A DNA stretch of 64,000 nucleotides from Paenibacillus roseus (GTDB lineage: Bacteria > Bacillota > Bacilli > Paenibacillales > Paenibacillaceae), in NCBI RefSeq assembly GCF_016424485.1, contig NZ_JAELUP010000103.1, positions 724,772 to 788,771 of the forward strand, in the 5' to 3' direction. Shown here one piece after another: positions 24,731 to 34,457 of the stretch (positions are counted from its first letter, which is position 1; each line of letters opens with the position of its first letter). A model generated the notes under the pieces. The model ran no database searches and had not been told where the DNA came from. It saw nothing but the letters and a program-made list of their open reading frames with translations. The translations under genes and the position numbers were made by a program.

Positions 24731-27469
24731 ATGATGCTGAAATCCTGTTATAAAGTTCTATCCTCCGCTGTAATTTTATCCTTGCTGGCCGGAACGGCCG
24801 CCTATGCGAATGCTGACAATGCTGTTGGCAGCGCTGCGGACAATGCGGCGTCGGCCCCGGTTCAAAAGCCGGCTACGCCGTTCTCTGACGTAAAGGCTGG
24901 TCACTGGGCGGAGAAGCATATTGCCAAGCTGAATCTGCAAGGCATTATCCAGGGGAAGGGAGCAGGCAAATTCGGAACGAATGACAATGTATCGCAGGAA
25001 GATGCGGTAATACTGGCCATCCGTCTGATGGGCAAGGACTCACAGGCGAAACAGGATGACGCAGTTGTCTTCCCTGAGAATTTCAAAGTATCCGAATATG
25101 CAAAAGGATATATTGTACTTGCGCTCCAGGAAGGACTGTTGGACAGAACCGAGGAATTCAAGAGGGCGGAAGCGGATAAATCCGAATGGGGCAAACGCAC
25201 CGCGAGCCGAGAGTGGGTAACCAAGCTGCTGATTCGTGCGATTAATCAGACGAAGCTCGCCGAAGAGCTTGTCGATGCAAGCTCCCAATTCACAGATAGC
25301 GGCGATATTACCGAAGGGTATAGCGGTTATGTGAATGCGGCTGTCAACCTGAAGCTGATGAACGGCGTTTCGGCGACGAAGTTTGATCCTAAAGGGCTGA
25401 TCACCAGAGCGATGATTGCCAAGATGTACAGTCTTGCAGAAAGCTATTATCCGGTTAATTATGCGAACCAGTCTACAGGCTTGATTACGGGCTTGACGGA
25501 AAATTCGATTACACTGTACGATACCGAGAGCAATTCGGAGAAATCTTACCCGATCAGCAAAAACGCGCTCTACTACCGTTTCGATTCAGAGTCGATTGCC
25601 TCCGCATCGGAGCTTACCAGATATGCCAAAGCGCTCGTCATTGCTTCCGAGGACGGGGCGGCCTACATTGAAACGCTTGATGATGATGCCAAGGTCGAGA
25701 CGTTGCGCGGCGAAGTGATTCGCGTCGTGCCGGATGAAAGCAAGCTCTGGATGTTTGTGGACAATAAACCTGCTGAAATTGCTTATAGCAGCACTCTTGA
25801 AGTTAAAGATTCGAACGGCAATAAGCTGCAAGTTACAGACCTGGCAGCAGATGCTACCATTGAAGTGACGCGAGACACCTTCCGAACGCAGCCATTGGCG
25901 GTATCCATCCAGGTGCAAGGCGCGAAAATCAATAAAAGCGGCACAGGCAAAATTACGGCGGTTTCCGATTCAAGCCTTACAATCGAGAGCGAAGACGGCA
26001 GCGTCACTGAGACTTGGGGAATTGCCGAAAGCGTGCTTGTGACTTGGAATAGAGAAATCAAGTCCATTGCCGATCTGGCAGTCGGAGATATTATCAGTTA
26101 CGAAATTAAAGCAGGGCTTGCAACAAAAATTAATGTAACCAGTACCGTAGTTGGGAAGACGGTCACAGGTACGCTCCAACATATTGACTCGGACAGCAAG
26201 ACGATCAATTACAAGCTGGATGCAAGCACGAATACATTAAGCGCCAATTATCTGGCTGCCAATGTGCAAGTGATTATTGAAGGAATCAACCAGGCTACGG
26301 TGAGCGACCTTGTTCGAGGCGATCAGGTCAAGCTGACAATCAATGATCAGGACGCCGTGACTAAGATTCAGGTTGTGAACCGCAGGGTGGAGACGGTTAA
26401 CGGGGCCAGCATTTTGAACTATGATGCAGACTCCAAAACGTTGACGATCCTGGATTCCGCCGGAAAGCCGACTGCGGTTCAACTAACCGGCAATACGAAG
26501 ATTGAGTATAACGGGTCTTCTTTGGCGCTAAGTTCAGCCAGTAATTTATTGCTTAAAAACCGCAAGGTTACGATCGGATTTACAGAAGGCGTCGCTGTTT
26601 ACGTGAATCTGGTGAACAGCTATACAGGGACATTGTCTGATATTAACCAGACAACGAATCAGCTCACGATTTCCTTTGAGACAGGCGGAACGATGAAAAT
26701 TCCGTTTGATCAACTGTCTGTAGAAATTTACGAGAAGACGTCGTCCACTCTCTCCGATCTTAAAACAGGGGATCGTATTACGGCATTGCTCGGACCGAAC
26801 CAGGATAAAGTCGTTGCCATTCAGCTTCACCGCATTATTCAACAAGAGGTCGTATCTGTCGATACTTCCAATAAGAAAATCAAACTTAAGGCACAGGATG
26901 GCTCTGTAAACGAGTATTCGGTAGGCACAAACATGAGACTGCTTAATGACAAGGGCACTTCAGTTGGTCTGAATGTATTTGGCGCTGATCAGGTGGTCAA
27001 TGTGCAATTTGTGGGCAGATTGCCGGGCAGCATTCAGCAGGTTGAAGTTACATTCGGCAAAGTGACTGCTGTAGGTTCTGAACAGCTGACAGTGGAGACG
27101 CTCTCCGGCAGCAAACAGAATATCAAGCTTGGCTCTAACTTCCGGGTGATTCGCAATGGTTCATCCAGCACTAATGTCTCGTCCGTTTCTGTCGGAGATT
27201 ATGTGGACATCCGCAAGAATGAAGAGGAAGCTCTCATTGTAACGGTGAACTCGGGTACGGTGAGGAAGTTCAGAAGCTACATCGCTTCGAGCAAGGAGAT
27301 GTTCGTATTTGCCTCTTCATTGAATGACAACAACGTCCGTTATGTATTGTCCGATGATACGAGAGTCATTATAAATGGCAGTTCGTCCTCTATGCAGGAA
27401 TTAAAAAATGGTGATGAGATTACGCTTTATTTCATCAATGGGAAAATCGCCCTTATCGTGAAATCATAA
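24731..27469 (+). CDS. Large S-layer homology (SLH) surface protein
   Basis: A 912-residue exported protein. A signal peptide (about 1-28, ending AYAN) is followed by three SLH domains at about 50-105 (FSDVKAGHWAEKHIAKL), 110-175 and 185-235 (TDSGDITEGYSGYVNAAVNL, FDPKGLITRAMIAKM). These bind pyruvylated secondary wall polymer and tether the protein outside the wall. The remaining 670 residues are a long series of small beta-rich units with repeating phrases such as GKITAVSDSSLTIE, GTLQHIDSDSKTINY, GTLSDINQTTNQLTI and GKVTAVGSEQLTVE: a strand-turn-strand unit repeated about every 70-90 residues. I recognise no enzyme motif. GAGGAG upstream overlaps the end of the lipoprotein gene, and the ATG directly follows that stop codon. 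Confidence 0.9.
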   Translation: MMLKSCYKVLSSAVILSLLAGTAAYANADNAVGSAADNAASAPVQKPATPFSDVKAGHWAEKHIAKLNLQGIIQGKGAGKFGTNDNVSQEDAVILAIRLMGKDSQAKQDDAVVFPENFKVSEYAKGYIVLALQEGLLDRTEEFKRAEADKSEWGKRTASREWVTKLLIRAINQTKLAEELVDASSQFTDSGDITEGYSGYVNAAVNLKLMNGVSATKFDPKGLITRAMIAKMYSLAESYYPVNYANQSTGLITGLTENSITLYDTESNSEKSYPISKNALYYRFDSESIASASELTRYAKALVIASEDGAAYIETLDDDAKVETLRGEVIRVVPDESKLWMFVDNKPAEIAYSSTLEVKDSNGNKLQVTDLAADATIEVTRDTFRTQPLAVSIQVQGAKINKSGTGKITAVSDSSLTIESEDGSVTETWGIAESVLVTWNREIKSIADLAVGDIISYEIKAGLATKINVTSTVVGKTVTGTLQHIDSDSKTINYKLDASTNTLSANYLAANVQVIIEGINQATVSDLVRGDQVKLTINDQDAVTKIQVVNRRVETVNGASILNYDADSKTLTILDSAGKPTAVQLTGNTKIEYNGSSLALSSASNLLLKNRKVTIGFTEGVAVYVNLVNSYTGTLSDINQTTNQLTISFETGGTMKIPFDQLSVEIYEKTSSTLSDLKTGDRITALLGPNQDKVVAIQLHRIIQQEVVSVDTSNKKIKLKAQDGSVNEYSVGTNMRLLNDKGTSVGLNVFGADQVVNVQFVGRLPGSIQQVEVTFGKVTAVGSEQLTVETLSGSKQNIKLGSNFRVIRNGSSSTNVSSVSVGDYVDIRKNEEEALIVTVNSGTVRKFRSYIASSKEMFVFASSLNDNNVRYVLSDDTRVIINGSSSSMQELKNGDEITLYFINGKIALIVKS

Positions 27470-27478
27470 GCATGGGGA

Positions 27479-27514
27479 GAGGCGTTCATTCATTATGAAG
27501 CGCCTCTTCTTTTT
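27479..27514 (+). terminator. Terminator after the SLH gene
   Basis: A stem GAGGCG(TTCAT) / (ATGAA)GCGCCTC with one bulge is followed by TTCTTTTT. Confidence 0.85.
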
Positions 27515-27538
27515 GTACCTGCACAAGGCGCTGGCGCT

Positions 27539-27560
27539 TGCAAAACGGCTTTGTTTTGCA
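27539..27560. other. Small perfect hairpin upstream of nth
   Basis: TGCAAAAC-GGCTTT-GTTTTGCA, an 8-bp stem with 6-base loop and no T run. A TATAAT (27605-27610) follows 45 bases later and probably belongs to the nth promoter. Confidence 0.4.
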
Positions 27561-27680
27561 TATTTTCAGGTCGGATGCAAGAACTGTTCACACTTCCGAA
27601 AATTTATAATAATAGACTTGCGCAGAGTGATATTTTTCGCTACACTTTGAACGAAGCCCACAATAGGGAGAGAGTGAGCA

Positions 27681-28364
27681 ATGAACGCAAAACAGATGCG
27701 AGAGATACTGGATGTAATCGCGGAAATGTTCCCTGACGCGCATTGTGAGCTGAACCATAGCAATCCGTTTGAACTCACGATTGCTGTACTCCTTTCGGCT
27801 CAGTGTACGGACGAGACGGTGAATAAAGTAACGGCCGACCTGTTCAAGAAATACAAGCGTCCCGAGGATTATCTGAGTGTCCCTCTTGAAGAGCTTCAAC
27901 AGGATATTAAGAGAATCGGTCTGTACCGGAATAAGGCAATGCATATTCAGAAGCTGTGCAGACTGTTGCTTGATAAATTTGACGGGCAAATTCCGCAGGA
28001 GCATGACAAGCTGGTTGAGCTGCCGGGCGTTGGCAGGAAGACAGCCAATGTTGTCATGTCCAATGCTTTCGGGGTACCGGCTATTGCCGTGGATACGCAT
28101 GTGGAGCGTGTATCCAAACGTCTGGGTGCGGCCAAGCCGGATGATTCGGTTCTTGAAGTGGAGAAGAAGCTTATGAAGCTTGTGCCTCGGGAGGAATGGA
28201 CGCTGACGCATCACCGTCTGATTTTCTTTGGGCGCTACCATTGCAAGGCGCAGAATCCGGCTTGCAGTATATGCCCGCTGCTGGACCGCTGCAAGGAAGG
28301 GAAACGGCGTATGAAGCCGACAAGAAACAGGAAAGATAAGGAAGGTACACCACTACAACGTTGA
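27681..28364 (+). CDS. nth: Endonuclease III
   Basis: A 227-residue Nth. The helix-hairpin-helix with catalytic lysine upstream is seen in LLSAQCTDETVNKVT (about 34-48) and LPGVGRKTANVVMSNAFG (about 114-131); the catalytic Asp lies in VDTHVERVSKRLG (about 139). The C-terminal 4Fe-4S loop is CKAQNPACSICPLLDRC (C-x6-C-x2-C-x5-C). It removes oxidised pyrimidines and nicks the abasic site. GGGAGAG upstream sets the start. The lysine-rich tail after the cluster is short and normal. In Bacillus nth follows dnaD; here the two are 18 kb apart in the same orientation. Confidence 0.97.
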   Translation: MNAKQMREILDVIAEMFPDAHCELNHSNPFELTIAVLLSAQCTDETVNKVTADLFKKYKRPEDYLSVPLEELQQDIKRIGLYRNKAMHIQKLCRLLLDKFDGQIPQEHDKLVELPGVGRKTANVVMSNAFGVPAIAVDTHVERVSKRLGAAKPDDSVLEVEKKLMKLVPREEWTLTHHRLIFFGRYHCKAQNPACSICPLLDRCKEGKRRMKPTRNRKDKEGTPLQR

Positions 28365-28381
28365 GAAAAGGATGGGTCACG

Positions 28382-28654
28382 ATGAAATGCATTTCCGTAT
28401 ATACAAATAACTTTGAGGCGTTTTCCGATATTTATGAGCAAATCCTGGCGGCGCCCCCGGAAGAAAACGAGGACCTGGTCTTCGAAGGTATTACTGTAAG
28501 CGGCTCGGGCGATGTTCCAGAGCAATATATCGAAAGAATGCGCGTGAAGCCTGAGGTTGTTGTGATGAAGGAGAAAGGAAAAGGCATTACCATTTTGCAG
28601 CACGGTAATGTATTTGAAATCTGCCTGCCGGTTGACAGCGCTGACGCGGGGTAA
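28382..28654 (+). CDS. Small conserved-looking protein of unknown function
   Basis: A 90-residue soluble acidic protein that I do not recognise. It starts MKCISVYTNNFEAFSDIYEQ and has an alpha/beta appearance with a strand near VVVMKEKGKGITILQ. No signal peptide or membrane segment. ATG 28382 is preferred, with AAAAGGATGG upstream; an in-frame TTG at 28361 overlapping the nth stop is less likely. It is tightly packed between nth and the dynamin gene (3-base gap to the latter), so cotranscription is likely. Confidence 0.78.
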   Translation: MKCISVYTNNFEAFSDIYEQILAAPPEENEDLVFEGITVSGSGDVPEQYIERMRVKPEVVVMKEKGKGITILQHGNVFEICLPVDSADAG

Positions 28655-28657
28655 TTT

Positions 28658-31600
28658 ATGACGACAGACTGTACAATGTCAAAGACAGAATCGCTACTGA
28701 CAGAGCTTGCCTCCTTGATGGAGGCAGCAGGCGATCTGCTGCATGCCCGCCAGGTGCGGGAGTTGAATGACAAGCAGCAGGCTGGCAAGCTTACAGTCGC
28801 CTTCTGCGGTCATTTTTCCGCGGGGAAATCCACGCTCATTAACCGGTTGTGCGGTACAATGCTGCTTCCTTCCAGTCCAATTCCCACCAGCGCAAATGTT
28901 GTCTCCATTCGTTATGGGTCCCCTTGTGCGACCATTACACGGCTCGAAGACGGGAAGGAGAAGCAGGTTCAGGTAGCCCCTGATCAGCTCGAAGCCTACT
29001 GTGTGAACGGGACCGACTTTAGCTCGGTTGATATTACGTATCCTTTGGTTCATGTTGGAAAACAAACGGTGCTCCTGGATACGCCGGGCATCGATTCAAC
29101 GGACGACGCTCACCGGATGGCGACCGAATCGGCGCTTCATTTGGCGGACGTCGTTTTTTATGTGATGGACTATAACCATGTGCAATCGGAAATTAACTTC
29201 TCCTTTGCCAAGCAGTTGAAGGATTGGGGGAAGCCGCTTTATCTTATCGTCAACCAGATCGACAAGCATCGCGACGTGGAGTTGACTTTTGATCAGTACC
29301 AGCGTTCGGTGGAAGAGGCTTTTGCCAACTGGAATCTGGAGCCAGCCGGAATTATATATTTGTCGCTGCGTCAGCCGGAGCATCCTTATCAGCAATGGGA
29401 GGCGCTCACGTTGATTTTGCAGCAACTGGAGACGCTGGCGGGACCGCTGAATGAGACCAGTGTGGCCGCCTCTGCCCGTCATTTGGCACAGGAGCATATC
29501 CGCTGGCTGGAAGCGGGCCAGACAGGGGAGCGTGAGCGACTGCTTGCCGAAGCGGGAGGCGAGGAAGAGCTTGCTGTTGTCAGGGCGGAGCTTGCACAGC
29601 TTGAGGAAGAAGTGCAAGAGAGCAAGGCAGCCCCGGAGAAGCTCAGAACACGGCTCCGGCTAGAGGTACAGTCCTTGCTGGATAATGCCAATATTACACC
29701 TGCTGCGACCCGCGATCTGGCCCACTCCTTTCTGGAGAGCCGCAAGCCCGGGTTTAAGACCGGATTTTTGTTTGCCGGTTCCAAGACAGCAGAGGAGCAG
29801 CAGAGCCGTCTGGATAAATTTCACGCGGATTTTTCGTCCAAGGCGGAAGCCTCTATCGAATGGCATCTGGCTGATTTGCTGCGCAAAGAAGCCGGTCAAA
29901 TCGGCTGGCGCGACGAATCGCTCGAAGAGCGGCTGGCTTCGCAGTTAAGCGGTATTGTGACGCCGGAGTCGCTGGTGTCGCAAATTCAGCCAGGCGCGGT
30001 ATTCAGCAACGAATCCACGATGAATTACTGCAAGGAACTGGCTGCCGCCGTTAAAGGGCAGTTCCGCAAGCGGGGGCTCGACATCATCGACGAGCTGGTC
30101 GCAGTTGCCCGCGCCGCAGGTGACGCAGCGGCGGTGCAGACACAGTCGCGCATAGCTGCGCTTGGCGGCGAGGCGCAGGCGCTCGGCGCGCTGGCTGCGC
30201 TGGACGCCGCGCTAGACCGGCAGCGTCAGCGCATGCAGCCGCTGCTGGCCGCGCCGCCGGCGCTGGAGCCGCTGCCGCGCCCTGAGGCGCCTGCCGCAGC
30301 CGCTGCGCCGCAAGGCGCTGGCGTGGCGCAGCCGCCGCAAGCTGCGCCTGCCGCAGCGGCTGTGCTGCGCGGCGACATAGCGGCTGCGCACGGGCGCGAG
30401 GCGCAAGCGCGCGGCCGGGATAGCGCCGCCGCTGCGCTGCTGGCGCCGCAACGGCAGGCGGCGGCGATGCTGGAGCGCGCGGCCGGGCTGCTTGAGCCGC
30501 ACGAGCCGCTGGCTCAAGCCGCGGCATCGATGCGCGGCAAAGCGGCGCGCCTGGCGCAGAGCCGCTTCACGATCGCGCTGTTTGGCGCATTCAGCGCGGG
30601 CAAATCTTCATTCGCGAATGCCCTGATCGGGCAGCGCGCCTTGCCGGTATCGCCGAATCCGACAACGGCGGCGATCAACCGCATCGTCCCGCCGGACCGC
30701 GAATACCCGCACGGCTCGGCCAAAATCGTCATGAAATCGCGCGAGGCGATGCTGGATGATGTTCGTTACTCCCTCGCTCTGCTAGGGGAGGATGCGAAAA
30801 AAGCTTCGGTTGCAGAGCTGCTGCGCATGATCAAGTCACTCTCGCCCGGTGCGATTCATCCGGGAGGACGGCCTCACTACAGCTTCCTGAAGGCCGTACT
30901 GCAGGGCTGGGAGGAGATGGAAGGCCAGCTTGACAGTCAGCTCAAAGTTGATGAAGAGCTGTATAGAAGGTATGTAGCCGAGGAATCGAAATCATGCTTC
31001 GTACAAGAAATTGAACTTTACTATGATTGTCCGCTGACGGAGCAGGGGATCGTGCTGGTCGATACGCCGGGCGCGGATTCTGTCAATGCCCGTCATACGG
31101 GAGTCGCTTTTAATTATATTAAAAATGCCGATGCCATCTTATTTGTTACGTACTACAATCATGCATTTTCCCAGGCTGACCGCCAGTTTTTGATGCAGCT
31201 TGGCCGGGTGAAGGACCAGTTTGAGCTTGATAAAATGTTCTTTATCGTTAATGCGGCCGATTTGGCGGCGGATGAGAAAGAACTTGCCGGCGTATTGTCC
31301 CATGTGGAGGCCAACTTGCTGCAGCATGGTATCCGTAATCCTCGGCTGTTTCCGATCGCCAGTCTTGCAGCCCTCGAAGGGAAGCAGGACGATGATTCGC
31401 AGCTTCAGGAACAATCGGGCATTGAGGCCTTCGAGCGTTCCTTCCTGAACTTTACTTCAGGTGAGCTGGGGCAGTTGGCGGTTGCTTCAGCCGAGCAGGA
31501 TATCAGCCGTGCAATCCAGTCTGTAGCCGACTGGATTGCCTCTGCCGAAGGGGATGAAGCGACCAGGCAAGCAGAGCGTCTCCGTCTCCAGCAGGAGGCT

Positions 31601-32329
31601 GCCGCGGCACAGGAGCAGGTGCAGCTGCTGCAAGGGACCGTTCCTTTTGAGCCGCTTGCCCAGGAGCTGAGAGAACTCCTGCATTATGTGCTGCAGCGTC
31701 TCCGTTTCCGCTTTGGCGATCATTACAACCATGCCTTCAATCCATCTGCCTTGCAGGATGACGGCAGGGATATGAAAAAGATGCTCTGGAGCTGCTGGCT
31801 GGAGCTTCAACGCCTCTTGCAGAGCGAACTGTCCGAGGAAATGCTGGCTACCTCACTGCGGATGGAAAAAACGATGAAGAAGCTTGCCGTGCAGACGTAT
31901 GATGCCGCAGTCCTGGAAGCGTCCAAGCGATTGTCCGGTTTTGCTCCCGCTTCTCTGGAGCCGCTGGAGTTGCCTACGCTGGAAGTTGGCGAATTGTGGC
32001 AGACGGATCGTGTGGAACTCAAGCTGCTGACTTCCCGTTTCAAGAATCCAAGGCAGTTTTTTGAGGGAGACGGCAAGTCGCTGCTTCGAAAAGATTTGGA
32101 GAGCATCATCGAGGCCCCGCTCAAGACCTATACCGATAGCAAGATAGAAGCATGGCACGAGAGTTATCGCGAACTGTGGCGAAAACTGTTGGAGGATGCC
32201 GCGAATCAGCTGGCCGTCGGGATCGACGGTCATAAGGACCGCCGCTTGGCATCACTAAGCGCCAATATCGATCCTGCCCTGCTCCAGGCGCTGCATAAGC
32301 ATTTGCTCGAAATCAGGAATGATTCTTAG
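28658..32329 (+). CDS. Two-headed bacterial dynamin-like GTPase (DynA-type)
   Basis: A 1223-residue protein with two complete dynamin-type GTPase modules, like Bacillus DynA (YpbR, about 1190 residues). Module 1: P-loop FCGHFSAGKSTLINRL (about 49-64), LLDTPGIDST (about 143), NQID (about 198). Module 2: P-loop ALFGAFSAGKSSFANAL (about 642), LVDTPGADSVNARHT (about 802), with NAAD where the G4 motif N/TKxD would be. Each head is followed by long helical stalk regions. DynA fuses membranes and protects against phage and pore stress in Bacillus. Between the modules (about residues 480-635) lies an extremely Ala/Pro/Gln/Arg-rich, GC-rich linker unlike the flanks. The start follows GCGGGGTAATTT, 3 bases after the previous gene. 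Confidence 0.93.
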   Translation: MTTDCTMSKTESLLTELASLMEAAGDLLHARQVRELNDKQQAGKLTVAFCGHFSAGKSTLINRLCGTMLLPSSPIPTSANVVSIRYGSPCATITRLEDGKEKQVQVAPDQLEAYCVNGTDFSSVDITYPLVHVGKQTVLLDTPGIDSTDDAHRMATESALHLADVVFYVMDYNHVQSEINFSFAKQLKDWGKPLYLIVNQIDKHRDVELTFDQYQRSVEEAFANWNLEPAGIIYLSLRQPEHPYQQWEALTLILQQLETLAGPLNETSVAASARHLAQEHIRWLEAGQTGERERLLAEAGGEEELAVVRAELAQLEEEVQESKAAPEKLRTRLRLEVQSLLDNANITPAATRDLAHSFLESRKPGFKTGFLFAGSKTAEEQQSRLDKFHADFSSKAEASIEWHLADLLRKEAGQIGWRDESLEERLASQLSGIVTPESLVSQIQPGAVFSNESTMNYCKELAAAVKGQFRKRGLDIIDELVAVARAAGDAAAVQTQSRIAALGGEAQALGALAALDAALDRQRQRMQPLLAAPPALEPLPRPEAPAAAAAPQGAGVAQPPQAAPAAAAVLRGDIAAAHGREAQARGRDSAAAALLAPQRQAAAMLERAAGLLEPHEPLAQAAASMRGKAARLAQSRFTIALFGAFSAGKSSFANALIGQRALPVSPNPTTAAINRIVPPDREYPHGSAKIVMKSREAMLDDVRYSLALLGEDAKKASVAELLRMIKSLSPGAIHPGGRPHYSFLKAVLQGWEEMEGQLDSQLKVDEELYRRYVAEESKSCFVQEIELYYDCPLTEQGIVLVDTPGADSVNARHTGVAFNYIKNADAILFVTYYNHAFSQADRQFLMQLGRVKDQFELDKMFFIVNAADLAADEKELAGVLSHVEANLLQHGIRNPRLFPIASLAALEGKQDDDSQLQEQSGIEAFERSFLNFTSGELGQLAVASAEQDISRAIQSVADWIASAEGDEATRQAERLRLQQEAAAAQEQVQLLQGTVPFEPLAQELRELLHYVLQRLRFRFGDHYNHAFNPSALQDDGRDMKKMLWSCWLELQRLLQSELSEEMLATSLRMEKTMKKLAVQTYDAAVLEASKRLSGFAPASLEPLELPTLEVGELWQTDRVELKLLTSRFKNPRQFFEGDGKSLLRKDLESIIEAPLKTYTDSKIEAWHESYRELWRKLLEDAANQLAVGIDGHKDRRLASLSANIDPALLQALHKHLLEIRNDS

Positions 32330-32367
32330 CCGTTGCAGGCTGTTCAATCTTATACGGTCGTGTTTGA

Positions 32368-32410
32368 AGCACCACCCCCGTCAGCAAGGGGAGTGGTGCT
32401 GTTTTGTTTT
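32368..32410 (+). terminator. Terminator after the dynamin gene
   Basis: AGCACCAC-C-CCC pairs with GGGG-A-GTGGTGCT (12 pairs, one mismatch) and is followed by GTTTTGTTTT. Confidence 0.92.
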
Positions 32411-32672
32411 GCGGCGCAGGGAAGGAAAGCCGTCCGTCTACGCTTGATCTTTTGGACAACATGGGCAGTCCCTGTGTGATGCCAAAAACGGAGCATTTGG
32501 CACCTTTACATACCAATTTGGAATATTCGAAAGAATACCCTGCCATCTGTCTGCAATTTGTGAACAAATCGTGTCTTAGTTCCAAATATGGTCAGATCAG
32601 ATGTTTGCCGTCTAGGGAGGATGCTGTTAAGATTCTCTCATGTCTAAAATTTTGTAACGGGGAGAGAGTTCA
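32411..32672. other. Intergenic DNA, no gene seen
   Basis: This stretch before the ABC exporter holds no supported gene. A frame at 32404-32694 has no ribosome site and begins inside the terminator. I see no clear promoter; TAAAAT (about 32645) is the best -10 candidate. Confidence 0.5.
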
Positions 32673-34457
32673 TTGGACGTCTTTAAGCAACTGAAAGACT
32701 ATTATTGGCCGGAACGCAGGCTTCTGGCGGCATCCATTATCAGCCTTATTTGTGCGACTGCGCTGGGACTAGTCTATCCGCTCATGCTGAAAACCCTCAT
32801 CGACGACGCCATATTGGGCGGTCAATTTGATCTAGTTCCAACAATTGCTCTGACAGTTGTAGGCGTTGTCATTTTGAAGGGCCTTTTGCAGTTTGTACAC
32901 GGTTTCTTCGGGGGGCGTCTTGGCAACCGAGTCGCTTACAGGCTGCGCAATGAGAGTTACAAGAAACTGCAATATTTGTCCTTTCAGTACTATGACAAAG
33001 CCAAGACCGGTGACCTGATGTCCCGGTTGACTGCCGATCTGGAAGCGATCCGCAATTTTGTCGGCTTCGGATTTGCCCAAATTTTGAATATGATTCTGAT
33101 GGTTCTGTTCGGCGGTGCATTGATGATCTACATCAACTGGCAGCTGACGCTGATCACATTTGTAACGATGCCGCTGCTCGCTTTAACAGCACTCAGATTT
33201 GAGAAAAGGATTCATCCCGCCTTCCAGGAGATGCGGCTGGCGATGAGTCATCTGACGACCGCAGTACAGGAGAATATTACGGGCGTAAGGACGGTCAAGT
33301 CCTTTGCCAGGGAGCCGCATGAGGTCGGCAAATTTTCCGAACGGAGTGAAGAGTACAAAGAAAACCAGATCCGCGCGGCCAAAATTTGGGGGAACTACTT
33401 CCCGGTCATGGAACTGCTGGCAAGCTTATGTATCGTTATTCTTCTTGTCGCAGGCGGCACACTTGTCATTAACCAGCAGCTGCTGCTCGGAGAACTGGTC
33501 GCCTTTTTCAGTCTGATCTGGTATATCGTATCTCCTATGTGGGGACTTGGTTTCCATATCAACAACTATACGCAGTCCAAGGCATCAGGCGAGCGTGTGC
33601 TGGAACTGTTCAACCAGTACGTTCATGTCAAAAATGATGAGCGTGCCGTTACGCTCGAGGATGAAAAGGTGAAAGGCCATGTTTGTTTTGACAAGGTGAC
33701 TTTCAGCTACGAGGGCAAGCAGCCGGCGCTCAAGGAACTGACCTTCGATGCTCCTCCGGGCAAGGTTATCGGGCTTTTAGGAGGAACTGGCTCAGGGAAA
33801 TCAACGGTCAGCCAACTGCTGATGCGGGCGTACAACATTCAGGAAGGCCAGATCACCCTTGACGGCCACGACATCCGCAAAATCGATATTGCCAGCCTCC
33901 GCAGCCAAATTGCAACGGTATTCCAGGAAACCTTCCTGTTCTCCGCCTCCATTCGCGACAACATTGCCTACGGGATCAATGAGGTGACGATGGACGAAAT
34001 TATTCGGGCATGCCAGCTTGCCAAGGCGCATGATTTCATTATGGAACTGCCGCTAGGCTACGATACAGTGGTCGGGGAGCGCGGTCTCGGCTTGTCGGGC
34101 GGCCAGAAGCAGCGGATTGCAATCGCCAGAGCACTGATCAAAAATCCGCGCATTCTGTTTCTTGACGACGCGACAAGCGCCGTGGATATGGAGACTGAGC
34201 ATGAGATCCAAGCAGGTTTCCGCGAACTGATGGCAGGTCGAACAACCTTTATCGTTGCGCACCGGATTTCTTCCCTGCGCCATGCCGATGAAATTATAGT
34301 TCTGGACAACGGTGAAGTTATCCAGCGGGGAACGCATGAAGAGCTGATCGCCGTGCCGGGACATTATCAGGATACTTATCATATTCAATACGCCGATCGT
34401 CCTGTGCAATCCAATTCCGTTGACGGGGACGGCAAAGAAAGAAGGGTCGCGCATTGA
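32673..34457 (+). CDS. Heterodimeric ABC exporter, first subunit (degenerate-site half)
   Basis: A 594-residue type IV ABC exporter half: six membrane segments (about 20-300) and a C-terminal ATPase domain with Walker A GGTGSGKST (about 373), Q-loop VFQETFLF, signature LSGGQKQR (about 475), Walker B ILFLDDATSAVD and switch IVAHR. After the Walker B Asp there is Asp rather than the catalytic Glu, the hallmark of the impaired half of a heterodimer. It starts with TTG at 32673, GGGGAGAGAG upstream, and its stop overlaps the next gene (TTGA). Substrate unknown; relatives such as BmrCD export drugs. Confidence 0.9.
   Translation: MDVFKQLKDYYWPERRLLAASIISLICATALGLVYPLMLKTLIDDAILGGQFDLVPTIALTVVGVVILKGLLQFVHGFFGGRLGNRVAYRLRNESYKKLQYLSFQYYDKAKTGDLMSRLTADLEAIRNFVGFGFAQILNMILMVLFGGALMIYINWQLTLITFVTMPLLALTALRFEKRIHPAFQEMRLAMSHLTTAVQENITGVRTVKSFAREPHEVGKFSERSEEYKENQIRAAKIWGNYFPVMELLASLCIVILLVAGGTLVINQQLLLGELVAFFSLIWYIVSPMWGLGFHINNYTQSKASGERVLELFNQYVHVKNDERAVTLEDEKVKGHVCFDKVTFSYEGKQPALKELTFDAPPGKVIGLLGGTGSGKSTVSQLLMRAYNIQEGQITLDGHDIRKIDIASLRSQIATVFQETFLFSASIRDNIAYGINEVTMDEIIRACQLAKAHDFIMELPLGYDTVVGERGLGLSGGQKQRIAIARALIKNPRILFLDDATSAVDMETEHEIQAGFRELMAGRTTFIVAHRISSLRHADEIIVLDNGEVIQRGTHEELIAVPGHYQDTYHIQYADRPVQSNSVDGDGKERRVAH

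Noticed and set aside
27578..27592. GAACTGTTC near nth as an SOS box
   Set aside because: The half-sites are separated by one base instead of four.
30084..30527. Minus-strand Ala/Arg-rich frame opposite the dynamin linker
   Set aside because: Arises from the GC-extreme low-complexity codons of the linker.
32560..32580. TTGTGAACAAAT as a Rex operator
   Set aside because: Only one half-site matches; the other half (CGTGTC) does not complete TCACAA.
32404..32694. 96-codon plus-strand frame before the ABC exporter
   Set aside because: Begins inside the terminator, lacks a ribosome site, and runs into the start of the real gene.
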